Assembly: GCA_026707225.1 (NCBI GenBank)
Contig: JAPOXG010000118.1
Span: 1 to 39,360, forward strand
Length of the DNA: 39,360 nucleotides
Reading direction: 5' to 3'
DNA from: Chloroflexota bacterium
GTDB taxonomy: Bacteria > Chloroflexota > Anaerolineae > Aggregatilineales > Phototrophicaceae
Part shown: positions 1-8,126 of the stretch, in pieces
Layout: each line of letters starts with the position of its first letter
Position numbering within the stretch: the first letter of the stretch is position 1
Notes under the pieces: generated by a model
Seen by the model: the letters and a program-made list of their open reading frames with translations, nothing else
Told to the model about the DNA's origin: nothing
Database searches by the model: none
Made by a program: the position numbers and the translations under genes

Positions 1-181
1 GCGGACATTTAATCATAAACCCAGTCTACTCATATCCGCAATATTCACCACTCCCCAACCATCATTTTTCCTACGCTGAGCGGGATTTCACTGGGCGGCA
101 TCACGCGCGGCAGGAGTCGTCAGTCTTTTGTTTCCACCATAGATTGTGTACCATATTGACACGAGCTTGCGAAGGAATTCA

Positions 182-1414
182 ATGGCTGAGATCGCGCTAT
201 TGCAAGGTAAACGGATCACCCTCGGCGTTTGCGGCAGCATCGCCGTCTATAAGGCGGTTGACCTGGCCAGCAAACTGACGCAGGCGGGCGCGCGGGTCGA
301 TGTCATCATGACCGAGGCGGCGCAGCGATTTGTCCGCCCGCTCACATTCCAAGCGGTCAGCGGTCGTCCCGTCTATAGCGATATGTGGCGAGCCGAGAAC
401 AGCGGCGGGCTGCCCAACCACATCGCCCATATCGGCTTGGCGGAGGGGGCGGATCTGCTGATGATCGCGCCTGCGACCGCCAACACGCTGGCGAAGCTGG
501 CGCATGGTTTCGCTGACGATCTGCTCTCGGTTACGGCGCTGGCTGCGAACTGCCCGCTCCTGGTCGCGCCGGTGATGGACGGCGGTATGATCGAGCACCC
601 GGCCGTGATAGACAATCTTGATATGCTCCATCAGCGCGGCGCCCATTTGATTGAGCCGGAGACCGGTCGCCTCGCCAGCGGACTGACGGGGGGCGGACGC
701 CTGCCGGAAACGCCGACTCTGATCGGGCATATCCGGCGTGTCCTGGGCTTGGACGGGGCGCTTGCGGGTCACAAGCTGGTGGTCACCGCCGGCGGGACGC
801 GCGAGCCGCTCGACCCGGTGCGTTACCTCAGCAACCGCTCCTCGGGCAAGCAAGGCTTCGCGATCGCGCAAGCGGCGATTGATGCCGGCGCCGAGGTCGT
901 TTTGATTTCCGCTTCCGAAGCGCGGCCGCCTTTGGTGGGCGCCACGCGGATAGCCGTCGATTCCGCCCAGTCAATGATGGAGGCAGTTCTTGCGCAGGTC
1001 GCCGATGCTTCCGCCCTGATCATGGCCGCCGCCGTCGCCGATTATCGACCGCGCAGCGTCTCCAAACAGAAGATAAAAAAGGCCGACGATTCCCTGACCC
1101 TGCCGCTGGCGCGCAATCCGGACATCTTGATGGCGGTCAAAGCCCAGCGCGAGAAAACGGGTTATCCCGTGATTGTGGTTGGTTTCGCCGCCGAAAGCGA
1201 GAATCTGGTGGAGAATGCCAGCGGCAAGCTGCAGGCGAAGGGGCTTGATTTGCTGGTCGCCAACGATATCAGCGCCAACGACGCTGGTTTCGCCGTCGAT
1301 ACCAATCGGGTCGTCGTGCTCGACATGGATGGCGGGGCCCACCGGATTGATCTCACCAGCAAAGCGGCGATCGGCGCTTATATCATCGAGCGCGTTGGCG
1401 GTCTGCTGGCTTAG
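182..1414 (+). CDS. coaBC: Bifunctional phosphopantothenoylcysteine decarboxylase / phosphopantothenate-cysteine ligase
   Basis: Makes 4'-phosphopantetheine from 4'-phosphopantothenate and cysteine in coenzyme A synthesis; cytosolic. The N-terminal half (about residues 8-180) is the FMN-dependent CoaC decarboxylase, with CGSIAVYK near residue 17, the NHIAHIG histidine near 80 and the PATANT flavin motif near 96. The substrate-clamp motif reads APVMDGGM, a variant of the usual APAMN form. The C-terminal half is the CTP-dependent CoaB ligase, with VTAGGTREPLDP near 200, NRSSGKQG and AAAVADY near 282. The total of 410 residues is normal for CoaBC. I chose ATG 182 because AAGGA lies 5 bases upstream; an in-frame ATG at 146 would add 12 unconserved residues. 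Its stop overlaps the convergent SRPBCC gene by a few bases. Confidence 0.96.
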   Translation: MAEIALLQGKRITLGVCGSIAVYKAVDLASKLTQAGARVDVIMTEAAQRFVRPLTFQAVSGRPVYSDMWRAENSGGLPNHIAHIGLAEGADLLMIAPATANTLAKLAHGFADDLLSVTALAANCPLLVAPVMDGGMIEHPAVIDNLDMLHQRGAHLIEPETGRLASGLTGGGRLPETPTLIGHIRRVLGLDGALAGHKLVVTAGGTREPLDPVRYLSNRSSGKQGFAIAQAAIDAGAEVVLISASEARPPLVGATRIAVDSAQSMMEAVLAQVADASALIMAAAVADYRPRSVSKQKIKKADDSLTLPLARNPDILMAVKAQREKTGYPVIVVGFAAESENLVENASGKLQAKGLDLLVANDISANDAGFAVDTNRVVVLDMDGGAHRIDLTSKAAIGAYIIERVGGLLA

Positions 1415-1896
1415 GCGCGCGGCGACGCATCGCTCAGATTCCCCAATTCATAAAGCGCTTGGCATTGCGCTGCGTAGGCGGACAGCGTCTGCCGGCAACC
1501 GATCTGATAATAAGCCGCCAGTTCAGGGACGCCCGCATTCGCAAAGCCATCCTGTTGGTAGTTGACGCGCGCGCCTTCGCCCGCCGCGCTGAACGCGAGC
1601 GCAATCCGCGTCTCGCCGCGCCAGCTGGGGTCTCGCCAAGTGTAGGCCAGTCTCTCGGGCGGTTGGTAATCGCTGATCCGCCCGATCTCGTATTCGCTGC
1701 CGTCGAGGAAGGTCTCGTAGTAGCGCCCGCCCAACTGTGGCTCGAAGCGGATATGCAGCGGTCGCGTGGTCTCGGGGGCGAAGCTGTAGGGGAAGACGCC
1801 CCGCCGGGGCCACCAGATGTCCATCTGCTGCACGAAGACGTCGAAGGCGCCCTCCGGCGGGAGAGGGACGCTTATCGTAAGACCTACGTCTGGCAT
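1411..1896 (-). CDS. SRPBCC-fold protein (AHSA1/START-like)
   Basis: A 161-residue protein of the SRPBCC/AHSA1-like helix-grip superfamily. Typical signs are the opening strand followed by a Pro-rich turn (VPLPPEGAFDVF), the WW pair of the first helix, the central RFEPQLGGRYYE strand, the YTWRDPSW strand and a long C-terminal helix (GCRQTLSAYAAQCQAL). The family binds small hydrophobic ligands, but nothing here identifies the ligand. I used ATG 1896; a TTG 15 bases further upstream is possible. Neither has a strong ribosome binding site. It converges on coaBC and shares their last bases. Fold assignment is fairly sure; the function is unknown. Confidence 0.75.
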   Translation of the reverse strand: MPDVGLTISVPLPPEGAFDVFVQQMDIWWPRRGVFPYSFAPETTRPLHIRFEPQLGGRYYETFLDGSEYEIGRISDYQPPERLAYTWRDPSWRGETRIALAFSAAGEGARVNYQQDGFANAGVPELAAYYQIGCRQTLSAYAAQCQALYELGNLSDASPRA

Positions 1897-1928
1897 CGTG
1901 ATATCTTGCAAAGACTCATTTGCTGCGC

Positions 1929-2354
1929 TTACTTGGTGGACGCAAGGCTCAATTGAACCAGTTCGCGGGAGCGATAAAAGCAGATATCCACCAAGTAAAA
2001 GAAATTCAACTGACCTAGAACTACGGGCACATCATTGGCGCGAGCCCAACCGAAGAGAATTCTAAGCGGATGCCAATCGCCTATGACCAAGTCAACCACT
2101 AACTTCTTGGTTTCAAGTTCGCCGCCAAAACCCTCCAGATGCCAAAGGTCGGGTTGTCTCGACCAATCCGCTCCTAAAGCCAGTCCCATCGCGTAAGGAA
2201 GGATACTCGTGTCCGCTCCACTGTCAAGCATTGCCATTGTGTCAATCGTATTCTCGTGATGGCTGATGCTGACTGGAATGAAGGGACGCGTAACTTGATC
2301 GTCAACATACTCGGTGCTGAGAATGTATGGAAAGGAAAGCGATTCAGCAATCAA
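1929..2354 (-). CDS. Retropepsin-like aspartyl protease
   Basis: 141 residues carrying the aspartic protease signature DSGADTSILP about one third into the protein and the C-terminal VVLGQLNFF segment. Together these match single-domain bacterial retropepsin-like proteins, which act as dimers with one catalytic Asp per subunit. No signal peptide or membrane segment is visible, so it should be cytosolic. Its first 11 bases overlap the upstream small gene (2344-2571), so the two are probably co-translated and may form a functional pair. The substrate is unknown; cleaving or regulating the small partner is only a guess. Confidence 0.78.
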   Translation of the reverse strand: MIAESLSFPYILSTEYVDDQVTRPFIPVSISHHENTIDTMAMLDSGADTSILPYAMGLALGADWSRQPDLWHLEGFGGELETKKLVVDLVIGDWHPLRILFGWARANDVPVVLGQLNFFYLVDICFYRSRELVQLSLASTK

Positions 2355-2571
2355 GAAGCGATTCTTCTTCGAGCATTTGCAAGAATTCGGCCGACGCTTT
2401 CGGCTTTATGCGAATTGGCGGAATGAATCTGAACTCTCGCTGGCTCTGTGCAAGGCGTTCCCATTCTTCATCCTGCTCCTTGGTCAGCCCATTCGTCAGT
2501 AGCGCCACTGCCGCCAGCTTTTGGTCATGATCCAGCGCAAGCAATTCATCCCGCAGTTTTGACGCTAACAT
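2344..2571 (-). CDS. Small charged protein paired with retropepsin-like protease
   Basis: 75 residues, not recognised. The N-terminal half is a predicted amphipathic helix pair (LRDELLALDHDQ then KLAAVALLTNGL). The C-terminal half is polar and ends with an acidic stretch. An AAAGGAG ribosome binding site lies at good spacing before the start. The gene overlaps the retropepsin-like gene downstream by 11 bases, suggesting translational coupling. It resembles the 74-residue protein at 2684-2908: both have an L-x-x-L-x-x-L-x-x-L start, a DQ/EE-K-L core and an F-K/R-I-P turn. The size and overlap recall antitoxins or addiction partners, but no known antitoxin fold can be assigned. Confidence 0.6.
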   Translation of the reverse strand: MLASKLRDELLALDHDQKLAAVALLTNGLTKEQDEEWERLAQSQREFRFIPPIRIKPKASAEFLQMLEEESLLDC

Positions 2572-2683
2572 TTGTCGTCTCTCCTTTCGCCTAGGCGATT
2601 TTCGCTCTCATCCGGGAAGTTTCAGGAGGATTTTACTCTGCTTGCGATAAATACACACGTCAACCATTTCGATGAAATTCTAC

Positions 2684-2908
2684 TTACCAAGTATCACCAC
2701 AGTTTCGATAGCTGTGCTCCAAAATGACCAGCCTCATTGCCGCGCCACCGTCTGAGGCAACGAATCTTGACGGAATCTTGAACACACGTCTGCCTTCAAG
2801 ATATTGCTGCATTTCATTCGACAGTTTCTCATTCAGGAATCGAACGACTTCAAGCTTCTCTTCCTGGTTCAACTTCTGCAACTTCTTGAGCAACTCAGGC
2901 GCGATCAT
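2684..2908 (-). CDS. Small protein, paralogue of the 2344-2571 gene, without a protease partner
   Basis: 74 residues with the same layout as the gene just downstream: helical N-terminus (LLKKLQKLNQEEKLEVVRFL), then a central F-K-I-P motif. A very purine-rich ribosome binding region (GGGGGAGGGG) precedes its ATG. No retropepsin-like gene follows; the next gene on this strand is the paralogue 112 bases away. It may be a leftover half of an older copy of the two-gene unit, or a stand-alone protein. Function unknown. Confidence 0.5.
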   Translation of the reverse strand: MIAPELLKKLQKLNQEEKLEVVRFLNEKLSNEMQQYLEGRRVFKIPSRFVASDGGAAMRLVILEHSYRNCGDTW

Positions 2909-3037
2909 GATACCCCTCCCCCTTCATGCCGCTACGATTCTACCATATCTTGAACGCGCTCGAAGTTTCAGTCGCTTGCTAGGTCGCGACCATCTCGGTT
3001 ACACTGCAATTGCCGAATCGAAATGGAAGCCTCCACC

Positions 3038-3979
3038 ATGTTTGATGACTTGCAGCAAGTCGGCGACGCTCTAAGGAGCCAGCAATACATCGCCACTGAC
3101 GAAATCTCCACGGTTGTCTTCCTGGCGGAGAAGCTGGGCAAGCCGCTCCTGGTCGAGGGACCGGCCGGCGTCGGCAAGACCGAATTGGCCAAAGCCTGGT
3201 CCGGCGCCTCGGATAAGCCGCTGATCCGCCTGCAATGCTACGAAGGCCTGGATGAAAACAAGGCGCTCTACGAGTGGGAATATGCCAAGCAGATGCTCTA
3301 CACGCAGCTGTTGCGCGACAAGCTGAGCGACTTGCTGGCGGCCGCCGACACCTTGCGCGCGGCCGCCGACCGCCTGGGCGAAGAGGACGATGTTTTCTTC
3401 AGCGAGCGCTTTCTGTTGGCGCGCCCCTTGTTGGCAGCGCTGCTCAGCGACGAGCCCGCCGTCCTGCTCATCGACGAAATTGACCGCGCCGATGCCGAGT
3501 TCGAAGCCTTCTTGCTGGAAATCCTCAGCGACTTCCAGGTCTCAATCCCGGAGCTGGGCACGGTAAGCGCGCTGCATCACCCCAGCGTCGTGCTGACCAG
3601 CAACAATACGCGCGAGCTTTCTGAAGCGTTGAAGCGTCGCTGCCTTTACCTCTTCGTCGACTATCCCAGCCACGAAGCCGAACTCAGTATTGTTAAGATG
3701 CGCGTGCCCGAATTGAATGACAAGCTGGCGCGGCAAACGGTTGATGTCGTGCAAAGCATGCGGCGGATGGACTTGAAGAAGAACCCCAGCGTCTCCGAGA
3801 CCATTGATTGGGCGAAAGCCCTGGTCACGCTCAACGCCGACAGCCTCGACCAGAAGACGCTGGAGACGACCCTGACGGTCTTGCTCAAGCACGAGAGCGA
3901 TGTGCAGAAGGCGCGCCGGAATATCAGGGGCGACGACCGCACCGAAAGCCGGGGACGGCCGCGCTCCGAGTGGAACTAG
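3038..3979 (+). CDS. MoxR/CoxD-type AAA+ ATPase
   Basis: A 313-residue MoxR-family AAA+ ATPase, a chaperone-like motor that usually works with a VWA protein to mature metalloenzymes or complexes. Walker A (GPAGVGKT) is near residue 43, Walker B (VLLIDEIDRA) near 142, sensor 1 (LTSNNTREL) near 186, and the arginine-finger region ALKRRCL about 198. The C-terminal lid (NPSVSETIDWAKAL) is typical of the CoxD subgroup. The tail after about residue 295 is Arg-rich and low in structure. ATG 3038 is preferred over 3023 by family alignment; neither has a clear ribosome binding site. Its expected partner, a CoxE-type VWA protein, is not adjacent but about 8.6 kb away at 12602-13984. Confidence 0.9.
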   Translation: MFDDLQQVGDALRSQQYIATDEISTVVFLAEKLGKPLLVEGPAGVGKTELAKAWSGASDKPLIRLQCYEGLDENKALYEWEYAKQMLYTQLLRDKLSDLLAAADTLRAAADRLGEEDDVFFSERFLLARPLLAALLSDEPAVLLIDEIDRADAEFEAFLLEILSDFQVSIPELGTVSALHHPSVVLTSNNTRELSEALKRRCLYLFVDYPSHEAELSIVKMRVPELNDKLARQTVDVVQSMRRMDLKKNPSVSETIDWAKALVTLNADSLDQKTLETTLTVLLKHESDVQKARRNIRGDDRTESRGRPRSEWN

Positions 3980-4042
3980 GGGCGGAGGCTGGACAATCGA
4001 GCGGAAGCGACTACACTTGCGCGGCTGATTGAACCGGCATAA

Positions 4043-4657
4043 ATGAAAAGCATGAACGTATCCAAACTGCTGGAAGAGCGCCCGCAAGGCATCGCCCGAT
4101 CGATTTACCGCTTTCCCATCTCCCTTTATCGGCTGGGTTGGGGTGGCGCGCTGGGCTGGCTGCCCATGTTGGTGATGACTACGAAAGGACGCCGAAGCGG
4201 CGCCCCGCGCCATGTCATGGTCGAGTTTCGGCGGCATGGCAGCAAGTACTATGTCTTTTCCGGCTGGGGCGAGCGGACCGATTGGTATCGCAATTTACTG
4301 AAGAATCCGCGCGTGACGATTCAGCATGGCGCCCATGCATTCGCGGCTGACGCCCATCCGGTGGCGGACAACGCCGAAGCGCTGCGAGCGCTCTATCTGT
4401 TCACGCGCAACTCAAGACTCTATGAGTTGGTTTTCGCCGGGATGAGTTCGGCGCAGGCGGCCGACCTGAATACGCTGGCCGATGTCGCGCAGGAGTTCAC
4501 TCTGGTGCGCCTGGAACCTAATGATGAGAATCCCGAGCTGCCCCCGGTCGAACTGTATGACGAGCATACGCGCCAGTTGGCGAATGTCATCGCGCTGATC
4601 ATTGTAGTCAGGCTGGCGATATTGCTGCTCCGGTTGGGCATCGGCCGATTGCGTTAG
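4043..4657 (+). CDS. Deazaflavin (F420)-dependent nitroreductase-fold protein with C-terminal membrane helix
   Basis: 204 residues. The central part is the DDN/deazaflavin-dependent nitroreductase split beta-barrel: TTKGRRSGAPRH, then a strand ending KYYVFSGWG, then RTDWYRNLLKNPRVTIQ. This is the standard order in proteins that bind F420 (or sometimes FMN or heme). The last 25 or so residues are a hydrophobic helix (NVIALIIVVRLAILLL) ending in basic residues, so the enzyme is probably held at the cytoplasmic membrane. A second, shorter member of the family is at 8734-9084. A palindromic repeat starts two bases after the stop. Substrate unknown. Confidence 0.82.
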   Translation: MKSMNVSKLLEERPQGIARSIYRFPISLYRLGWGGALGWLPMLVMTTKGRRSGAPRHVMVEFRRHGSKYYVFSGWGERTDWYRNLLKNPRVTIQHGAHAFAADAHPVADNAEALRALYLFTRNSRLYELVFAGMSSAQAADLNTLADVAQEFTLVRLEPNDENPELPPVELYDEHTRQLANVIALIIVVRLAILLLRLGIGRLR

Positions 4658-4659
4658 GT

Positions 4660-4687
4660 GTAGGGGCAACCCTTGGGGCACCCCTAC
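4660..4687. repeat. Short GTAGGGG/CCCCTAC palindromic repeat
   Basis: The left end GTAGGGG (4660-4666) and right end CCCCTAC (4681-4687) form an inverted repeat around a short internal stem, directly behind the stop of the nitroreductase-fold gene. Related elements occur near 19737, 20965, 32683, 33498, 35884 and 36003, all between genes. Here it could act as a transcription-ending hairpin, although no T-tract follows. Confidence 0.7.
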
Positions 4688-4716
4688 GGTCGTATTTATC
4701 TACCGACTGTAGACTC

Positions 4717-6234
4717 TCAAACATCGAATTCAATGCCCTGCGCCAGCGGCAGCTCGCCCGAGAAATTGATCGTATTCGTCTGGCGCCGCATATAAGCCTT
4801 CCAGGCGTCAGAGCCGGATTCGCGCCCGCCGCCCGTCTCTTTCTCACCGCCGAAAGCGCCGCCGATCTCCGCGCCGCTGGTGCCGATGTTGACGTTGGCG
4901 ATCCCGCAATCCGAGCCGGCATGACCCAGAAAGGCTTCCGAACGGGTCAAGTCTCGAGTGAAAATTGCGCTCGACAAGCCCTGCGGCACGGCGTTGTGCA
5001 GGGCGATCGCCTCGTCCAGCGTTTCGTAATCCATGATGTATAAGATGGGCGCGAAGGTCTCTTCACAGACCAAGGGACTCTGCGCCGGCATGCGAATGAT
5101 GGTCGGTTCGACGAAGTTTGCGCCGATATCGGGGAGGCGCCGGCCGCCAGTCAGCACTTCGCCGCCATCGGCTCTCGCCCGCTCGACCGCCGCCATCATC
5201 GCCTCGACCGCGCTCTCGCTGACCAGCGGACCCATCAGGACGCCTTCCGCCATTGGATCGCCGATGGGCACGGACTGGTAGGCGCGCGCCAGCCTGGCGC
5301 ACAGTTCGTCGACAATCGAGCGCTGCGCGATGAGCCGCCGGGTGGTGCAGCGTTGGCCCGCCGTGCCGACGGCGCCAAAGACGATCGCGCGCGTCGCCAA
5401 GTCCAGATCGGCGTCGGCGCTGACGATGATGCCGTTGTTGCCGCCGAGCTCAAGGATGCAGCGCCCCAAGCGCCCGGCCACCGTCCGCGCCACATGCTTG
5501 CCCACGCCGATCGAACCGGTGAAGCTGATCAGCGGCAGGCGCTCGTCATTGAGCAGACGCTCGCCAACCACGTCGTTGGCGCCGATGACCAAATTGAAGA
5601 CGCCTTCGACGCCATGCTGCGCCATCACTCGATTGCAAATATGCTGCACGGCAATCGCCGTCAACGGGGTCATAGGGGAGGGCTTCCAGATCATCGTATC
5701 GCCGCAGACCGCCGCAATCGCCGCATTCCAGGACCAGACAGCCAGCGGAAAGTTAAAGGCGGTGATGATGCCGATTGGTCCCAGCGGGTGCCATTGCTCA
5801 TACATGCGATGCCCGGGCCGCTCCGAGTGCATCGTCAAGCCGTAGAGCTGGCGCGACAAGCCCACGGCGAAATCGCAGATGTCGATCATCTCCTGCACTT
5901 CGCCCAAGCCCTCTTCCCGGATCTTCCCATTCTCCAGCGTGACCAGTTCGCCCAGCGGCTCTTTGTATTCGCGCAAGGCATTGCCCAGGTCGCGGATGAC
6001 ATCGCCGCGCTTGGGCGCCGGCAGCAGGCGCCATTGCTCGAAGCCAGCCTGCGCGGCCGCGACCGCCCGGTCATAGTCAGCGACCGATGCTTGCGTGACA
6101 GTTGCGATGACTTCGTTCGTCGCCGGATTGATCGACGCCAATTCGGCTCCAGCGCCCGGAATCCAGCGGTCTGCGTCGCTGCAGACGCCTGCGTTCAGCG
6201 CTTTGATGCCGAGTCGTTTCAGAATATCTTGCAC
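4717..6234 (-). CDS. Aldehyde dehydrogenase, ALDH7 (antiquitin / aminoadipate-semialdehyde) subfamily
   Basis: An NAD(P)-dependent aldehyde dehydrogenase of 505 residues. The ALDH7 signature is clear: HSERPGHRMYEQWHPLG, the substrate-tunnel AFNFPLAVWSWN, catalytic Glu in LELGGNN and catalytic Cys in GTAGQRCTTRR. ALDH7 enzymes oxidise alpha-aminoadipate semialdehyde/piperideine-6-carboxylate in lysine breakdown (called amaB in pseudomonads) or betaine-type aldehydes; the sequence alone does not separate these. I chose GTG 6234 because AAAAGGAG lies 8 bases upstream and the protein then starts VQDILKRLGI, as in relatives; the frame runs further open but that part is unconserved. tsaB ends 36 bases upstream on the same strand, so it may be the last gene of a tsaE-tsaB-aldh transcript. 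Confidence 0.92.
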   Translation of the reverse strand: MQDILKRLGIKALNAGVCSDADRWIPGAGAELASINPATNEVIATVTQASVADYDRAVAAAQAGFEQWRLLPAPKRGDVIRDLGNALREYKEPLGELVTLENGKIREEGLGEVQEMIDICDFAVGLSRQLYGLTMHSERPGHRMYEQWHPLGPIGIITAFNFPLAVWSWNAAIAAVCGDTMIWKPSPMTPLTAIAVQHICNRVMAQHGVEGVFNLVIGANDVVGERLLNDERLPLISFTGSIGVGKHVARTVAGRLGRCILELGGNNGIIVSADADLDLATRAIVFGAVGTAGQRCTTRRLIAQRSIVDELCARLARAYQSVPIGDPMAEGVLMGPLVSESAVEAMMAAVERARADGGEVLTGGRRLPDIGANFVEPTIIRMPAQSPLVCEETFAPILYIMDYETLDEAIALHNAVPQGLSSAIFTRDLTRSEAFLGHAGSDCGIANVNIGTSGAEIGGAFGGEKETGGGRESGSDAWKAYMRRQTNTINFSGELPLAQGIEFDV

Positions 6235-6269
6235 GTTTCGCACTCCTTTTCCGCTTCCGCTTGGCGATT

Positions 6270-6947
6270 TCAAGCCGGTCCTTGCAGGTAGACGGGCATG
6301 ACGCGATCGGCGGGGAAGGCCCTCCCAGCGGATTCGCGCAAGCGGCGCCAGGCGACTTCGGCCAGGCAACCGGCCCGGCGAATGCGCTGGGCGGCCGGCG
6401 CCAGATCAATCCTCGCTCCCGCCTCCCGCGCCAAGCCAATTGCCGCCAATCCCGCCGGCGAAATCTCGCCACTCAATCGAACCGGGTGGTCACAAGTCGC
6501 CAGCAACGCATGCCAATCGCTGATACGCGGCGCGCGCCACTCGACCCAGGCAGCGAATTCGCAGCGGTATTCCGCCCAGATGACGCGATTGCGCCCGGCG
6601 GATACGGTCGCGACCAGTGGCGGATCATCTTGTCGCGGGGCTTGCGCCGCCAAGACCGTTTCCAGGGTGGTTACGGGCGCCAGCGGCAAGTCGCGCGGGG
6701 CGGCCATGCCCTTCGCCAGCGCCACGCCGATGCGCGTGCCGGTGTAAGAACCGGGACCGACGGAAACAGCCAGCGCGCTCAGGTCGTCCAGGCTCACTTC
6801 GGCCTGCGTCATCGTCTGTTTGATCAATGGCGCCAGCAGCGCGCTGTGCCGTCGGCCCGCGCGCAGCGTAATTTCCGCGGCAAGCGCGTCGCCGTCATGC
6901 AAGGCGATGCTCATGGTCTCGGTGGCTGTGTCAATCGCCAGCAGCAT
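6270..6947 (-). CDS. tsaB: tRNA threonylcarbamoyladenosine biosynthesis protein TsaB
   Basis: 225 residues of the ASKHA-fold TsaB family. With TsaD and TsaE it builds the t6A modification at position 37 of tRNAs that read ANN codons. The start LLAIDTATE, the HSALLAPL segment and the highly conserved SVGPGSYTGTRIG loop are all present. It lacks the metal-binding histidines of TsaD, as expected for a non-catalytic partner. It follows tsaE by six bases on the same strand. No tsaD is in the window. The C-terminus ends MPVYLQGPA, the PVYLR-like end typical of this family. Confidence 0.94.
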   Translation of the reverse strand: MLLAIDTATETMSIALHDGDALAAEITLRAGRRHSALLAPLIKQTMTQAEVSLDDLSALAVSVGPGSYTGTRIGVALAKGMAAPRDLPLAPVTTLETVLAAQAPRQDDPPLVATVSAGRNRVIWAEYRCEFAAWVEWRAPRISDWHALLATCDHPVRLSGEISPAGLAAIGLAREAGARIDLAPAAQRIRRAGCLAEVAWRRLRESAGRAFPADRVMPVYLQGPA

Positions 6948-6953
6948 GCGGCC

Positions 6954-7457
6954 TCACAGCATCTCGCCCAACGCCAAGCGCAGATCCGCGAGCAGGGCGC
7001 AATGGCGCTCGCCCCGCGCGGCAAATGTCAAGGCGCGCGCCCCATTTTCGCGCATCATGATGTCGATCCACAGATGCTCGGCCGGCAGAAACTCCAGAAT
7101 GCGCTCGGGCCATTCAATGAGGACGATATCGCCGCTCTCGAGAATCTCGTGGATGCCCAGAGTCTCGGCATCGCGGAGACCGCGAATGCGATAGAAGTCG
7201 AGATGAAATAGCCGCGCCTTGTCCTCTTGCCGCTCATGCTCATGCGCCAAATTGTAAGTCGGGCTGGTCAAGGGCACAGTCGCGCCCCAGCCGGCGCCGA
7301 TGCCGCGACTGAAGATGGTCTTGCCCGCCCCCAACTGGCCCGACAAGCAGATAACATCGCCCGGCGTCAGCAGCCGGCCCAGGGCGATGCCCAAGGCCGT
7401 CGCGCGCTCCGCCGATTCGCAAATCTGAAGCCACTCGTCTTTCCACCCAGCCGTCAT
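6954..7457 (-). CDS. tsaE: tRNA threonylcarbamoyladenosine biosynthesis ATPase TsaE
   Basis: A small P-loop ATPase that drives the t6A cycle by regulating TsaBD. Walker A reads GQLGAGKT, the switch region SPTYNLAHEHE follows, then the family markers HLDFYRI and IVLIEWPER (Walker B). From ATG 7457 the protein has 167 residues, close to the usual 150-160; an upstream TTG at 7484 would add nine Ala-rich residues. The stop is six bases before tsaB, so the two form an operon. Confidence 0.93.
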   Translation of the reverse strand: MTAGWKDEWLQICESAERATALGIALGRLLTPGDVICLSGQLGAGKTIFSRGIGAGWGATVPLTSPTYNLAHEHERQEDKARLFHLDFYRIRGLRDAETLGIHEILESGDIVLIEWPERILEFLPAEHLWIDIMMRENGARALTFAARGERHCALLADLRLALGEML

Positions 7458-7601
7458 GTCCGGTTCCGCTAGCGCCGCCGCCAATCTTGCGCGCGATTAT
7501 ACACCGCCCCCGCGCGGATGTTGACGGCTCGCTTTTGCTGGCATGGATCGTCTAGGCGCAAAAGCTGTTGCGCGCCACTCGACCGCTGCGCCGCAGTCCG
7601 C

Positions 7602-7630
7602 TTGAGCGCCCTAGAAAAAGGGGCTATACT
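7602..7630 (+). promoter_or_regulatory. Sigma-70-like promoter for the roadblock gene
   Basis: TTGAGC at 7602-7607 and TATACT at 7625-7630 are separated by exactly 17 bases, and the roadblock ORF begins 46 bases after the -10 box. A GAGGA ribosome binding site follows at 7668-7672. Confidence 0.65.
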
Positions 7631-7675
7631 GCCAGCAAGACAGACTGCTGTTGGTATTCCCGGAACTGAGGACGT

Positions 7676-8080
7676 ATGGCGCGCGAGAATCGCAGCGGCG
7701 CTCTCGAAGCGGCGCTCCGCCGCCTGAGCATGGTGGTCGAAGGCGTAAAGGCAAGCGTGATCGTCAGCGATGAAGGATTCGCCATTGCCGCCTTCCCCGG
7801 CGACGCTGAAACAAGCGCGAGCGGCGGTCGGCTGAACGCGGCGCAGTTGGCGGCTGTGTCAGCGGCGTTAGCGGCATTGGCCGATCGGAGCCTCGACCGG
7901 CTGGCGCAGGGCGAAATGGGGCGTCTGCTGCTGGAAGGGGAGGCGGGCGCCTTGCTCAGTTGTCCCGCGGGCGATGTCACCCTGGCGCTCCTGGTGGAGA
8001 AGGACGCCAGCATGGCTCATGTGCTCTTCGCCGCGCAGAAAACCGCCGCCGAAATTGACGCCATCCTCGCGCGCGCCTGA
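7676..8080 (+). CDS. Roadblock/LC7-domain protein
   Basis: 134 residues with the roadblock/LC7 pattern: N-terminal helix (ALEAALRRLSMVVEGVKAS), a strand with SDEGFAIAAFP, a long Ala-rich helix, then the paired strands RLLLEGEAGALLSCPAGDVTLALLV and a C-terminal helix. In bacteria such proteins usually partner small MglA-like GTPases or histidine-kinase-like proteins to set polarity or signal. No GTPase gene is next to it, so the partner is unknown. It has its own promoter and converges on the GNAT gene. Confidence 0.8.
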   Translation: MARENRSGALEAALRRLSMVVEGVKASVIVSDEGFAIAAFPGDAETSASGGRLNAAQLAAVSAALAALADRSLDRLAQGEMGRLLLEGEAGALLSCPAGDVTLALLVEKDASMAHVLFAAQKTAAEIDAILARA

Positions 8081-8126
8081 TTCAGATTCCTGCCATCTCC
8101 TGAACAGGACTTGACCGAGTATGAGC

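Noticed and set aside
5353..6291. A 312-codon frame opposite the aldehyde dehydrogenase
   Set aside because: Antisense shadow; the ALDH7 motifs on the minus strand are unambiguous.
6235..6369. Extended N-terminus of the aldehyde dehydrogenase
   Set aside because: It runs into tsaB, while a strong AAAAGGAG site lies just before GTG 6234.
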